A stretch of 64,000 bases of DNA. It comes from RUG11462 sp045539315 (GTDB lineage: Bacteria; Bacillota; Clostridia; Oscillospirales; Acutalibacteraceae). This document shows positions 16,724 through 25,204 of the stretch, piece after piece. Below the pieces are notes generated by a model. That model was not told the DNA's origin and searched no databases. It saw only the letters and a list, made by a program, of their open reading frames with translations. The stretch is from the NCBI GenBank assembly GCA_045539315.1, contig JAZQFC010000030.1, positions 11,456-75,455 on the forward strand. Direction: 5' to 3'. A program made the position numbers and the translations under genes. The first letter of the stretch is position 1. Each line of letters starts with the position of its first letter.

Positions 16724-17653
16724 ATGATTTATAATAATGTTTTAGAAGCAATAGGGCACACCCCAATTATAAAATTGCAAAAATTATCGCCAAAAGATGG
16801 CGCAGATATTTTAGTTAAATTTGAAGGGCTTAATGTTGGCGGCTCTATCAAAACTCGTACTGCATTTAATATGATAACCGATGCCGAGAAAAAAGGGCTT
16901 ATTAATAAAGATACAATTATCGTTGAGCCTACTAGTGGTAACCAAGGAATAGGTTTATCGTTAGTTGGCGCAGTAAAAGGCTATCGCACAATTATTATTA
17001 TGCCGGACTCTGTTTCTGAAGAGCGCAGAAAGTTAGTTCGTCATTATGGTGCAGAAGTTATTTTAGTTCATGATGCAGGCAATATTGGCGAGTGTATCGA
17101 TGAGTGTTTGAAAACTGCTTTGAAAATGCGTGATGAAAACCCGAATGTGTTTGTTCCGCAACAATTTGAAAACCCTGCAAACCCACTTGTACATAAATAT
17201 CACACAGGTGTTGAAATTTTAGAGCAGGTTGCAGGTCCTATTCACGGTTTTTGTTCAGGTATTGGCACAGGTGGTACTATAACAGGAATTAGCGAAGTAT
17301 TAAAAGCGCAAAATCCTGATTTGGTTGTATGGGCAGTTGAGCCTGAAAACGCGGCAATACTCGCAGGCGGTACTATTGGTACTCATATGCAAATGGGCAT
17401 TGGAGATGGTCTTATTCCTGAAATTCTTGATACATCTTGCTATGAAGATATTTGCATAATTTCAGATGAAGAAGCAATTGGCATTTCAAAAGACCTTGCT
17501 CGTTTAGAAGGAATTATGTGTGGCATTTCAAGTGGTACTAATGTTGCTGCTGCTATAAAACTTGCTAAAAAATTGGGCAAAGGTAAAACAGTTGTAACTG
17601 TGCTTCCTGATACTGCCGAAAGATATTTTTCAACTCCACTTTTTGAGGACTAA
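16724..17653 (+). CDS. cysK: Cysteine synthase A (O-acetylserine sulfhydrylase)
   Basis: A PLP enzyme that forms cysteine from O-acetylserine and sulfide. The PLP lysine is K43 in GGSIKTRTA. The substrate loop TSGNQG lies at 70-75, the phosphate-binding GTGGTITG follows, and SSGTN comes near the end. The 309 residues are normal. CysK2-like or cystathionine-type relatives share the fold, so the donor cannot be proven from sequence alone. It is followed after 3 bases by maf. Confidence 0.93.
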   Translation: MIYNNVLEAIGHTPIIKLQKLSPKDGADILVKFEGLNVGGSIKTRTAFNMITDAEKKGLINKDTIIVEPTSGNQGIGLSLVGAVKGYRTIIIMPDSVSEERRKLVRHYGAEVILVHDAGNIGECIDECLKTALKMRDENPNVFVPQQFENPANPLVHKYHTGVEILEQVAGPIHGFCSGIGTGGTITGISEVLKAQNPDLVVWAVEPENAAILAGGTIGTHMQMGIGDGLIPEILDTSCYEDICIISDEEAIGISKDLARLEGIMCGISSGTNVAAAIKLAKKLGKGKTVVTVLPDTAERYFSTPLFED

Positions 17654-17656
17654 AAA

Positions 17657-18208
17657 ATGAAACTTATTTTAGCATCAAAATCTCCAAGAAGATATGAGAT
17701 TTTAAAGAATTTAGGCTATGATTTTACTGTTTTAACTCAACCAACAGATGAAAATTCTAATTTGACTTCGCCAAAAGATTTGGTTGAGGAATTAGCATAT
17801 AGAAAAGCGAAAGCCGTAGCCGAAAAATGTGATGATGAGAGCGTAGTTTTAGGTTGCGATACAGTAGTAGCAATTGATGGCAAAATTCTTGGCAAACCAA
17901 AAGATGAAAAAGACGCTCGCAATATGCTTGAAATGTTATCAAATAATGTTCACTCGGTTTATAGTGGTTTGTGCTTGGTAAAAGGCAATAAGGTTTTAAC
18001 TAATTTTTGCAAAACCGATGTATATTTTGATAAACTTTTGCAAAAGGATATTGACTGGTATATAAATCAAAATGAATGGGAAGATAAGGCGGGCAGTTAT
18101 GGTATCCAAGGCAAAGCCTCGGTCTTTGTAAAACGAATTGACGGAGATTATTTCAATGTTGTAGGTCTTCCTGTGAATTTACTTTATAATATGTTAAAAC
18201 AAATTTAA
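17657..18208 (+). CDS. maf: Maf-like nucleotide pyrophosphatase
   Basis: A house-cleaning enzyme that hydrolyses non-canonical nucleoside triphosphates such as dTTP, UTP or modified nucleotides. The N-terminal LILASKSPRR is the family signature, followed by the core glutamate and lysines (EELAYRKAKAVAEK) and GCDTVV. The 183 residues are typical. It is co-transcribed with cysK and ends in a strong terminator. Confidence 0.92.
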   Translation: MKLILASKSPRRYEILKNLGYDFTVLTQPTDENSNLTSPKDLVEELAYRKAKAVAEKCDDESVVLGCDTVVAIDGKILGKPKDEKDARNMLEMLSNNVHSVYSGLCLVKGNKVLTNFCKTDVYFDKLLQKDIDWYINQNEWEDKAGSYGIQGKASVFVKRIDGDYFNVVGLPVNLLYNMLKQI

Positions 18209-18238
18209 AAAGGAGTGTCTTTCGACACTCCTTTAATT
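18209..18238. terminator. Shared terminator between maf and the DUF1846 gene
   Basis: The perfect stem AAAGGAGTGTC/GACACTCCTTT has a TTTC loop. It serves both convergent genes. Confidence 0.8.
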
Positions 18239-19723
18239 TTATGCATGATATAATTTTTTAGTTTGATAAGTAGGCTCGCAAGTAAGATTAACACCGAGTT
18301 TTCTAAATGTTTGCTCATCAACTCGCGAGAGAATAACACTAGAATGAGCCTCAAGCCCTTTAAGTTTTGAAACTTGGTCAAGCGCTTTTCTTGCTTTTTC
18401 ATCAGTAGCGGCGCAAATTGATAAAGCAATAAGCACCTCATCTGTATGAAGTCTTGGGTTGTGATTACCAAGCACCCCTGTTTTCATTTTTTGAATAGGC
18501 TCAATAATAGTTGGCGATAAGAGTTTAACCTCATCATCAATACCGCCTAGTTCTTTCAAAACATTAAGAAGCATTGAAGAAGAAGCGCCCAAAAGCGAAG
18601 AAGTTTTACCTGTTATAATTCTACCATCATCAAGTTGAATACCGGTAGCAGGCGCGCCTGTTTCTTCCGCCTTTTTCTTAACTGCTTGTACAACAGGTCT
18701 GTTTTCAGTAGAAATGCCAAGTTGATTCATCAAAAGTTCAATTTTAGCAACTTCACTTGATTCGCTAAGACCTTGACGCACAGCGCACATAGCCGCATAA
18801 TATCTTCTTATGATTTCTTGGTAAGCGGCGTCGTTAACAGCCTCATCATCAAAAATAGCAAGACCTGCCATGTTAACACCCATATCAGTAGGGCTCTTAT
18901 ATGGAGATTTACCAAGAATTTTCTCCATCATAGCATTAAGCACAGGGAAAATCTCAACATCACGGTTGTAGTTTATAGCAGTTTCGCCATATGCTTCAAG
19001 ATGGAATGGGTCAATCATATTAACATCATTAAGGTCAGCGGTAGCCGCCTCATAAGCAACATTAACAGGGTGTTTAAGCGGAATGTTCCAAATAGGGAAT
19101 GTTTCAAATTTAGCATAGCCTGATTTAATTCCACGCTTATGCTCGTGATACATCTGTGAAAGGCAAGTAGCCATTTTACCACTACCAGGACCAGGCGCAG
19201 TAATAACAATCAAACTTCTTTCAGTTTCAATGTAATCATTTTTACCAAAGCCCTCGTCAGAAGCAATAAGCGGAATATTGTTAGGGTAATCAGGAATAGG
19301 GTAGTGGCGATAGGTTTTGATACCAAGAGATTTAAGCCTTTTTTCAAATGCTTGCGCTAATGGTTGACCAGTGTAACAGGTAATAACTACGCTACCAACA
19401 AATAAGCCGATACCTCTAAAAGCGTCAATTAATCGAAGTGTATCTAAATCATAAGTAATACCAAGGTCGCCTCTGCGCTTGTTTTTTTCAATTGCATCTG
19501 CATTGATAACGATAACAATTTCTGCCTCGTCTTTAAGTTGAAGAAGCATTTTAACCTTTGAATCAGGCTGAAAACCAGGCAAAACCCTTGAAGCATGATA
19601 ATCGTCAAAAAGTTTTCCGCCAAATTCCATATAAAGTTTTCCGCCGAACATAGAAATTCTATCTCTAATGTTTTGCGATTGCAACTTTATATATTTATCG
19701 TTGTCAAAACCAATTTTAGCCAT
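18239..19723 (-). CDS. DUF1846 family protein
   Basis: A 494-residue cytoplasmic protein clearly of the DUF1846 family (start MAKIGFDNDKY; GGKLFDDYHASRVLPGF; a nucleotide-loop-like APGPGSGKMATC near residue 180; MGVNMAG). The family is widespread in Firmicutes and its structure suggests a nucleotide-binding enzyme, but no activity is established. AAGGGG precedes the ATG. It is a single-gene unit with its own promoter. Confidence 0.9.
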   Translation of the reverse strand: MAKIGFDNDKYIKLQSQNIRDRISMFGGKLYMEFGGKLFDDYHASRVLPGFQPDSKVKMLLQLKDEAEIVIVINADAIEKNKRRGDLGITYDLDTLRLIDAFRGIGLFVGSVVITCYTGQPLAQAFEKRLKSLGIKTYRHYPIPDYPNNIPLIASDEGFGKNDYIETERSLIVITAPGPGSGKMATCLSQMYHEHKRGIKSGYAKFETFPIWNIPLKHPVNVAYEAATADLNDVNMIDPFHLEAYGETAINYNRDVEIFPVLNAMMEKILGKSPYKSPTDMGVNMAGLAIFDDEAVNDAAYQEIIRRYYAAMCAVRQGLSESSEVAKIELLMNQLGISTENRPVVQAVKKKAEETGAPATGIQLDDGRIITGKTSSLLGASSSMLLNVLKELGGIDDEVKLLSPTIIEPIQKMKTGVLGNHNPRLHTDEVLIALSICAATDEKARKALDQVSKLKGLEAHSSVILSRVDEQTFRKLGVNLTCEPTYQTKKLYHA

Positions 19724-19756
19724 TTTTGATATCCCCTTATAACAAAATACTTTATA

Positions 19757-19785
19757 AGTATAACAAAAAAATTCTAATCTTTCAA
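19757..19785 (-). promoter_or_regulatory. Promoter of the DUF1846 gene
   Basis: Read on the minus strand, TTGAAA (19785-19780) and TATACT (19762-19757) are 17 bases apart, about 34 bases before the start codon. Confidence 0.7.
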
Positions 19786-19935
19786 GGAGTTTTCACTAAA
19801 AAAGTAAAAAATAATATATAAATATAATTTTTAAGGAAATAACCAAGAAAAAACACTTGACTTTTTAAAAAATATAAAGTATTATTAATTTGTTAATTTA
19901 TATAGAAAATTATTTTATTTTTATCAAAAAAAGTG

Positions 19936-19964
19936 TTTACTTTTGAAAACCCTTGTGTTATAAT
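19936..19964 (+). promoter_or_regulatory. Promoter of the secreted anchored protein at 20002
   Basis: TTTACT (19936-19941) and TATAAT (19959-19964) are 17 bases apart. CAGGAGG follows before the start. The rest of 19,786-19,935 is featureless AT-rich sequence. Confidence 0.65.
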
Positions 19965-20001
19965 AAGGTAAAGTAATTTCCTATCAGGAGGTATATTATT
20001 T

Positions 20002-20460
20002 ATGAAAAAGTTTGTTTCAGTTGTTTTAGCATTAGTTTTAGTATCAGTTCTTTCAGTTAGCGCTTTCGCTGCTAATAGCGTTGTAGCACCAGTTGAAAAA
20101 GATTATGATGGTGGTTCTATTATTTATCAACCAAGCGCTGATAAAGACAATGAGTACACATTTGTTGCTGATCCTAAAGATGGCTATAACTTCATCGGTT
20201 GGGAAATCGAGGGTGACTATGAAATCGTTTCAGGTTCACTCGAAGAAAGCCCTATCACAATTATCTTCAAAGATGGTACAACTGCTGAAGATGTTACTCC
20301 TCTCTTTGAGAAAATTTCTGATGAAAAACCAGACCCAACAAAGAAACCAAAACCAAGTGATGATGAATCTCCAAAAACAGGCAAGAGCGTTGCTATGTTA
20401 GCATTAGCAGTAGTTGCTTGTGGCGGTTTAATCGTTTCTAAAAAAAGACTTGGTAAATAA
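20002..20460 (+). CDS. Small secreted protein with cell-wall sorting-like tail
   Basis: A 152-residue protein. A signal peptide (about 1-24, cut after SVSAFA) is followed by one beta-rich repeat of the 'GYNFIGWEIEG' type found in bacterial surface proteins (about 40-100). A Lys/Pro/Asp linker comes next, then SPKTG, a hydrophobic segment and KKRLGK. This end has the layout of a sortase substrate, with SPKTG in place of LPxTG. Partner and function are unknown. It is transcribed alone between its own promoter and terminator. Confidence 0.72.
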   Translation: MKKFVSVVLALVLVSVLSVSAFAANSVVAPVEKDYDGGSIIYQPSADKDNEYTFVADPKDGYNFIGWEIEGDYEIVSGSLEESPITIIFKDGTTAEDVTPLFEKISDEKPDPTKKPKPSDDESPKTGKSVAMLALAVVACGGLIVSKKRLGK

Positions 20461-20474
20461 TTAGTTTAAAATTA

Positions 20475-20505
20475 AAAGGGCTGCTAAAAAGCAGTCCTTT
20501 TTTTG
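20475..20505 (+). terminator. Terminator after the anchored protein
   Basis: An imperfect stem AAAGGGCTGC/GCAGTCCTTT with a TAAAAA loop is followed by seven T. Confidence 0.8.
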
Positions 20506-20522
20506 TTATCCAAAATATCTTT

Positions 20523-20558
20523 TAAAAAAAATTCCCCATTGCTTTTGCAATGGGGAAT
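20523..20558 (-). terminator. Terminator for the minus-strand gene at 20563
   Basis: A perfect 12-bp stem ATTCCCCATTGC/GCAATGGGGAAT (20531-20542 with 20547-20558). Read on the minus strand it is followed by a T run. Confidence 0.78.
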
Positions 20559-20562
20559 AAAT

Positions 20563-21351
20563 CTATCTCTTTTTAAGTCTAACTTTTTCGTTGTGATTTT
20601 TATGAACTAAATATTCTCTTATTAGTGAATAAATCATTGCAACAATTATAATCGCAGCAACTATAATAACAATAATAGTTAAAACCGACATAAAATAACT
20701 TTTAGCAATTTGACCTTTTTCGCCTTTAATATTCATCTTAACAGTTGAAATGATTTTTTCAAATTCATCTGCCGCCTCATCATCAGGAATACTTGCTTTG
20801 TTATATCTTACAAGTTCATAACAATTGCCACCGATGATAGTTAAAACACTTTTGTAACTAAAACCTTTATCGCCACTGCCATATCGACAGTTAAAACTCA
20901 TAAAACTATATTTATCAATTTCGATAACTTCGGGCTCTGTTAAAAATGAATGCCCGCTTTGTTCAAAATTATTTTTAAAACTTTTAATAACCGAATTTTT
21001 ATCATTTTCATCCATAGGGGTGAAGTTTCCAATAGACTGACTAAAATTATCTGAAGTAATTTTAAGAATTACCTGGCTGCCTTGACTTTCAGAAAAAGCA
21101 TTTAAATATGTACCATTTCTGATTTGCTCAATTGCCGCATTTTTATCAATTGGCATATTGTTAAAGTAGTCAGCATTTTTATCAACATCGTCATTGGTAA
21201 AGTATAAATAATCTGACGGTAATTTAAGTTCAATATTATTCTCTTTTTCATCAAAAAAATCAATACTTATCTGCGTTTCTTTAGCGCTAACCGATACGCT
21301 AAACATCAAAACGAGCAAGACAAGACATAAAAAACATTTTAATCTCTTCAT
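20563..21351 (-). CDS. Extracytoplasmic protein with C-terminal membrane anchor
   Basis: 262 residues. A signal peptide (1-23) is followed by an extracellular domain of about 190 residues, a transmembrane helix near 220-245 (VLTIIVIIVAAIIIVAMIY) and a basic cytoplasmic tail. The domain pattern (IQIRNGTYLNAF-like region, then NCYELVRYN and EFEKIISTVK) resembles lipoprotein-like folds of the PsbP/DUF1795 kind, but I cannot assign a family. It faces the cohesin gene divergently. Function unknown. Confidence 0.65.
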   Translation of the reverse strand: MKRLKCFLCLVLLVLMFSVSVSAKETQISIDFFDEKENNIELKLPSDYLYFTNDDVDKNADYFNNMPIDKNAAIEQIRNGTYLNAFSESQGSQVILKITSDNFSQSIGNFTPMDENDKNSVIKSFKNNFEQSGHSFLTEPEVIEIDKYSFMSFNCRYGSGDKGFSYKSVLTIIGGNCYELVRYNKASIPDDEAADEFEKIISTVKMNIKGEKGQIAKSYFMSVLTIIVIIVAAIIIVAMIYSLIREYLVHKNHNEKVRLKKR

Positions 21352-21510
21352 AAATCGTCCCTTAAACTTATGTTATATTAATATAATAAGATATATTTTA
21401 GAAAAAATCAAGATAAAATTAAGTTATTCACAAAAAATCTATAAATTATTGTAGAAAAATTTTAATATATGTGTTACAATGTTATTAGTTAATTTTAAGG
21501 AGCGATAAAA

Positions 21511-22353
21511 ATGAAAAGACTTTTAGTTTGTTTATTAACAATTTTAATGATATTTTCATCATTTTGTGTTTGCGTATTTGCAGATACCCAACCAAAAATA
21601 TCAGTAGGCAATGTTAAGGTGCAACCTGGTAAAACTGTTTTGTTGCCTATTTCTCTTGAAAATAATAAAGGTATCTGGGGAATAGAGTTCAATGTTAATT
21701 TTGATACATCTGTTTTCGAAGTGCAAGAAGTAGTGCATAATGGCGAAGTGTTTGAAAAAGGCGACTTTATGATAGGCCCTGCTGATTTTAGCGAAGGTTA
21801 TGTAAGATTTGTTATTTCTGCAATGAATCATTTGTATGATAATAATACTAATAACGGCACTGTTTGTTATATTAAACTAAAAACTTCAAAAGATGCAAAA
21901 GTAAAAGAGTATCCATTTGAAGTTGATTCGATTTTGGCATGTAATGTTGATGCGCAAGATGTAACTGTAACAGGCGAAAGCGGTAGTGTAAAAGTTGTTT
22001 CTCATTCTGTTAATAATATTCAAAATATAAAAGATGAAGAAGTAGTTGTAGAAGCAGAAGATAATAAGGTTATTGATAATTATGAAGTCGGCGAAACTAC
22101 TGTGGTTGTTGAAAATGTAACAGATAAAAAAGGCGAAGCAGTTACTGATAAAAATGGACAAAAACAAACTGTTACTAAAGTTCTTGAGATTAAAGAAACT
22201 CAAAAAGAGAATTTTGTTGATGTAAGCCCAGAAGAAAAAGAAGTTTATGGTGATCCTTTTACCGCTATGGATGCTATTAAGTATATTGTACTTGCTTTAG
22301 CAGTAGTCGGAGTAACAGTATTGGTTATTGTAGTAATTAAAAAGAAAAAATAA
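21511..22353 (+). CDS. Membrane-anchored single-cohesin protein
   Basis: 280 residues. A signal peptide (1-24) is followed by a cohesin-type domain at about 28-165, shown by ISVGNVKVQPGKTVLLPI, GIWGIEFNVNFDTSVFEV and GTVCYIKLKT. Then comes an acidic Val/Glu/Lys/Thr-rich linker and a C-terminal membrane helix ending in KKKK. Cohesins bind dockerins with high affinity, and two dockerin-bearing proteins are encoded 3.4-7 kb downstream. It would hold them on the cell surface. Type (I or III) cannot be told by eye; a related carbohydrate-binding beta-sandwich is the alternative. AAGGAG precedes the start. Confidence 0.75.
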   Translation: MKRLLVCLLTILMIFSSFCVCVFADTQPKISVGNVKVQPGKTVLLPISLENNKGIWGIEFNVNFDTSVFEVQEVVHNGEVFEKGDFMIGPADFSEGYVRFVISAMNHLYDNNTNNGTVCYIKLKTSKDAKVKEYPFEVDSILACNVDAQDVTVTGESGSVKVVSHSVNNIQNIKDEEVVVEAEDNKVIDNYEVGETTVVVENVTDKKGEAVTDKNGQKQTVTKVLEIKETQKENFVDVSPEEKEVYGDPFTAMDAIKYIVLALAVVGVTVLVIVVIKKKK

Positions 22354-22358
22354 TTGTT

Positions 22359-22397
22359 AAAGCCCTTTGTAGTTTAAAACTACAAGGGGCTTTTTTA
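22359..22397 (+). terminator. Terminator of the cohesin gene
   Basis: A long stem, AAAGCCCTTTGTAGTTT paired with AAACTACAAGGGGCTTT, ends in T6. Confidence 0.85.
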
Positions 22398-22399
22398 TA

Positions 22400-22428
22400 T
22401 TGAATAATATAATTAATTGTGATATAAT
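22400..22428 (+). promoter_or_regulatory. Promoter of the cobalamin-riboswitch transcript
   Basis: TTGAAT (22400-22405) and TATAAT (22423-22428) are 17 bases apart. Transcription would begin just before the riboswitch. Confidence 0.75.
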
Positions 22429-22434
22429 ACATTT

Positions 22435-22645
22435 GTTGTTTTGAGGAAACAGGTGAAAATCCTGTACGGGCACGCCGCCGTGAGACGCAATAATTTTATT
22501 AATCTATTCTTTTGCCGCAAAAAGAAGAAAAGCCATTGAAGTAAATCTTTGAGAAGGTGATTAATAAAGCGTCAAAGTCGAAATACTCGGCAACAAAAAT
22601 GCTTTTATATACTGCGAGCGCCGGTTAGAGTTAACTCTTAAAAGC
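22435..22645 (+). promoter_or_regulatory. Cobalamin (B12) riboswitch
   Basis: The core box reads GGAAACAGGTGAAAATCCTG with CGGGCACGCCGCCGTGA following (22445-22485). It is followed by AGCCATTGAAG (22530s), GAGAAGGTGA (22550s) and GTCAAAGTCGAAATAC (22571-22586), in the order of the B12-box family. Downstream, GCGAGCGCCGGTTAG and a GCTTTTA/TAAAAGC stem could form the kissing interaction and expression platform. No T-tailed terminator is visible, so control of translation of the lipoprotein gene is more likely. Confidence 0.85.
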
Positions 22646-22678
22646 AAAATTTTAAAAAATTAAGGAGAATACAAAATT

Positions 22679-23134
22679 ATGAAACGAACAAAATTAACAA
22701 AAGTATTGTCGTTTATGCTTTGTATTGTGCTTATTGCGGCTATGGCACTTTTTACAACTGCTTGTAACGATAATGAAACACAAGAGTCGGTAAATTCAAC
22801 CACTCAAGAGACTAATCAAACACCAACCGAAGTAGGCGAGGGTGCAACTGAATTTAATTTCACAGTTATCTCCCCAGATGGTACTGAAACTAAATTTTTA
22901 GTTAAAACCGATGCTACAACCGTTGGTGAGGCCTTGCAAAAACTTGAAATAATTGCAGGCGATGAGGGGGAATACGGCTTATATATTAAAACTGTAAACG
23001 GAATTACTCTTGATTATGACAAAGACCAAATGTACTGGGCATTTTATGAAGATGGCGAATATGCTTTGCAAGGTATCGACTCTACTAACATCAAGGAAGG
23101 TGTAGAATACAAACTTGAAGCAACAAAAGGCTAA
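22679..23134 (+). CDS. DUF4430 lipoprotein, probable cobalamin-capture protein
   Basis: 151 residues. The lipoprotein signal has lipobox FTTAC (Cys near 29), then comes a Thr/Glu/Gln-rich linker and a DUF4430 domain (about 52-151) with the typical QMYWAFYEDGEYA turn. DUF4430 resembles the C-terminal domain of transcobalamin/intrinsic factor. Control by a B12 riboswitch and overlap with an ECF S-component gene point to corrinoid capture at the membrane. That it binds B12 is inference from context and fold. AAGGAG lies 10 bases before the ATG. Confidence 0.82.
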   Translation: MKRTKLTKVLSFMLCIVLIAAMALFTTACNDNETQESVNSTTQETNQTPTEVGEGATEFNFTVISPDGTETKFLVKTDATTVGEALQKLEIIAGDEGEYGLYIKTVNGITLDYDKDQMYWAFYEDGEYALQGIDSTNIKEGVEYKLEATKG

Positions 23135-23687
23135 AAAGAAATTAACCACAAGAGATTTAGTTGTTTTAGCGGCTTTGAGCGCATTAATGGTAACTTCCAA
23201 ATTATTAATGGAGTGGTTGCCAAATGTTCATTTGATTGGCGTTTTAATTATCGCTATAACTGTGGTTTATAGAGCGTATGCGCTTTATCCTATCTACATA
23301 TTTGTGTTTTTAATCGGCCTTTTTAACGGCTTTGGGCTTTGGTGGTACCCTTATTTGTATATTTGGACTGTGCTTTGGGGCGTAACAATGTTACTACCTA
23401 AAAAAATGCCTAAAAAGTTAAGCGTTATAGTTTATATGATAGTTTGTGGGCTTCATGGTTTGCTTTTTGGTGTTTTATACGCGCCGTTTCAAGCACTTGC
23501 GTTTGGCTTTGACTTTGAAAGAACGCTCGCTTGGATAGCATCAGGACTTTATTTTGATATTACTCATTGTATAAGCAATGTTTGCGGTGGTATTTTAATA
23601 GTACCAATTATTGATATTTTATTAAGATTCACTGTTGGAGCAACCCGCAAAGACTATAAGTTTAATAAACAAAATACAAATGAATAA
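23115..23687 (+). CDS. ECF transporter S component, probable cobalamin uptake
   Basis: A 190-residue integral membrane protein with about six hydrophobic segments. The N-terminus is basic (KKKLTTRDLVVLAALSALM), the usual S-component start. It starts at TTG 23115, 20 bases inside the lipoprotein gene; no ATG lies in the leader. S components bind the vitamin and dock to a shared EcfT/EcfA module encoded elsewhere. The B12 riboswitch upstream and the DUF4430 partner suggest cobalamin or a corrinoid precursor as substrate. Confidence 0.8.
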   Translation: MKQQKAKKKLTTRDLVVLAALSALMVTSKLLMEWLPNVHLIGVLIIAITVVYRAYALYPIYIFVFLIGLFNGFGLWWYPYLYIWTVLWGVTMLLPKKMPKKLSVIVYMIVCGLHGLLFGVLYAPFQALAFGFDFERTLAWIASGLYFDITHCISNVCGGILIVPIIDILLRFTVGATRKDYKFNKQNTNE

Positions 23688-23690
23688 AAC

Positions 23691-23724
23691 AAAACCTCGA
23701 AAGAATTAACTTTCGAGGTTTTTA
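23691..23724. terminator. Bidirectional terminator
   Basis: A perfect stem AAAACCTCGAAAG/CTTTCGAGGTTTT with a 6-base loop, between convergent genes. Confidence 0.85.
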
Positions 23725-23727
23725 TTT

Positions 23728-24996
23728 TTATTGAGCATATTCAGTTTCTGCAACTGTTTGAGCGGCTGTTGTTTCAGTAAGATAATCAATTTTTTCGCCA
23801 CTGTAATATTTAAGAGCAGATTTGTTTTCTTTAACTTCAAACTTTTTAATCATATCATCAACGATTTTTTGATAATCGTCATCAACAATAGTTTTAATTG
23901 CATATAATTCATAACTATCTTTGTAAGAAGTTTTTGAAGAATCAGTTGCTTTTAATATATCTCTACGATAAACAAGTGCGTAGCAGTCATCATTTTCAAT
24001 AACAGTAGCAGTGCCGTTTTTCAATTTCAAAGTTTCTTCAAAGTTCTCATCGTTAGCGCTACCATTTTCAACAAGTTCATTAGCCGCAGCGCTTAAAAGA
24101 ATTGATTCATAAGAAGAAGCATCAGTTGAAGCAGATTTTTCATCAGTTGCAAGACCAAAGTCTAATTGATAAGAAACATAAACATCTTTAAAAGCAGTAC
24201 CTGCATTTAATTTGTCTGCATATTCTTGAAGAGTTTTTAAATGCTCTTTTTTAGTAGCGTCAGATTTTTCTTTGCCTTCATCATCATAGTGAGAAACATC
24301 TATCATATAAACAGGAATGTAGTTGTTTTGCAAAGCAGAATTAATCTTGCTATCTTCAGGTCTTAAAGAACCTTCTAATTTTTTAACTTCAGGGTCTATT
24401 GCTTTAGTTGATTCGTGAGTATGGTCAACTTCTTCGCCGTCTTCATGCTCGTGAGCATCTTCTTCAGTTGGCTCTTGAATATAATAGTTGTAAACCATTT
24501 CTTCTTTCCAATAAAGGTTTGTAAAGTAACTCTTAAAAGTATTTAAAGAAACACCGTTTGCTTGATAAACTTCGCCAACACCTGCATTAGTTTCATCGCC
24601 ATACCATTGACTTTCAGCATAAGAATCAATATATGCTTGTTCATCTTCAGAAATAGTAAAACCTAAACGGTCAAATTCAAGTTCTGTGTAAGCATACATT
24701 TCACAAGCCTCTTTAGCCTGTTGTTTAGTCCAAGTGTCATAATCTTTGTCTTCGTATTTGAGTTCTTTGTAATCCTCATACTTTGTGCCTTTTTCTTCAG
24801 CAGCAGAAACAGCAACATCTTGGAATTTCATATCTGCATCCATAAGTAAGCACATATAAAGAGCAGTACGGATTTCAACAGTTTTATCACCGTTTGTAAA
24901 TTCAAATGCGTTTTCATCTTTTGTGCGGCAAGAAGCAAGACAAGTCATAGCAACAAGTATTGCTAAAATAATAGCCAAAATTCTTTTAGTTTTCAT
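23728..24996 (-). CDS. Lipoprotein of the SurA/PrsA-like foldase type
   Basis: 422 residues. The lipobox LASC sets the mature N-terminus at Cys 23. A helical SurA-N-like region (about 40-180, including WTKQQAKEACEMYAYTELEFDRLGF) is followed by an acidic His-rich insert (residues near 185-200, HEHEDGEEVDHTHE). A central domain carries the layout of a parvulin-type region, but without a clear PPIase signature. A Thr-rich tail closes the protein. It probably assists folding of exported proteins on the outer face of the membrane. The His/Glu insert could bind metal. Monocistronic. Confidence 0.62.
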   Translation of the reverse strand: MKTKRILAIILAILVAMTCLASCRTKDENAFEFTNGDKTVEIRTALYMCLLMDADMKFQDVAVSAAEEKGTKYEDYKELKYEDKDYDTWTKQQAKEACEMYAYTELEFDRLGFTISEDEQAYIDSYAESQWYGDETNAGVGEVYQANGVSLNTFKSYFTNLYWKEEMVYNYYIQEPTEEDAHEHEDGEEVDHTHESTKAIDPEVKKLEGSLRPEDSKINSALQNNYIPVYMIDVSHYDDEGKEKSDATKKEHLKTLQEYADKLNAGTAFKDVYVSYQLDFGLATDEKSASTDASSYESILLSAAANELVENGSANDENFEETLKLKNGTATVIENDDCYALVYRRDILKATDSSKTSYKDSYELYAIKTIVDDDYQKIVDDMIKKFEVKENKSALKYYSGEKIDYLTETTAAQTVAETEYAQ

Positions 24997-25042
24997 AAAT
25001 AATCTCCTTAACTTTAAAAATTCTTAAAAGATTTACCAAACA

Positions 25043-25071
25043 ATTATACATCATTTTTATGAAAAAGTAAA
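25043..25071 (-). promoter_or_regulatory. Promoter of the foldase-like lipoprotein gene
   Basis: On the minus strand, TTTACT (25071-25066) and TATAAT (25048-25043) are 17 bases apart. Confidence 0.65.
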
Positions 25072-25141
25072 TATTATTTTTAATTTTATTTATAAAAATA
25101 AAATTATTTCAAAAAATGCTATTAAAATATCGCATAAAATA

Positions 25142-25170
25142 TTGAAAAAAATTGTAATATATGTTAAAAT
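25142..25170 (+). promoter_or_regulatory. Promoter of the shikimate kinase / dockerin-protein run
   Basis: TTGAAA (25142-25147) and TAAAAT (25165-25170) are 17 bases apart, 34 bases before the shikimate kinase start. Confidence 0.6.
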
Positions 25171-25204
25171 ATATAAGGAATATTGTACTTATTGGAGAAA
25201 AAAC

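Noticed and set aside
23728..24996. Confident PrsA/parvulin peptidyl-prolyl isomerase call
   Set aside because: The N-terminal helical region and lipobox fit, but the parvulin signature is not visible, so only a foldase-like label is given.
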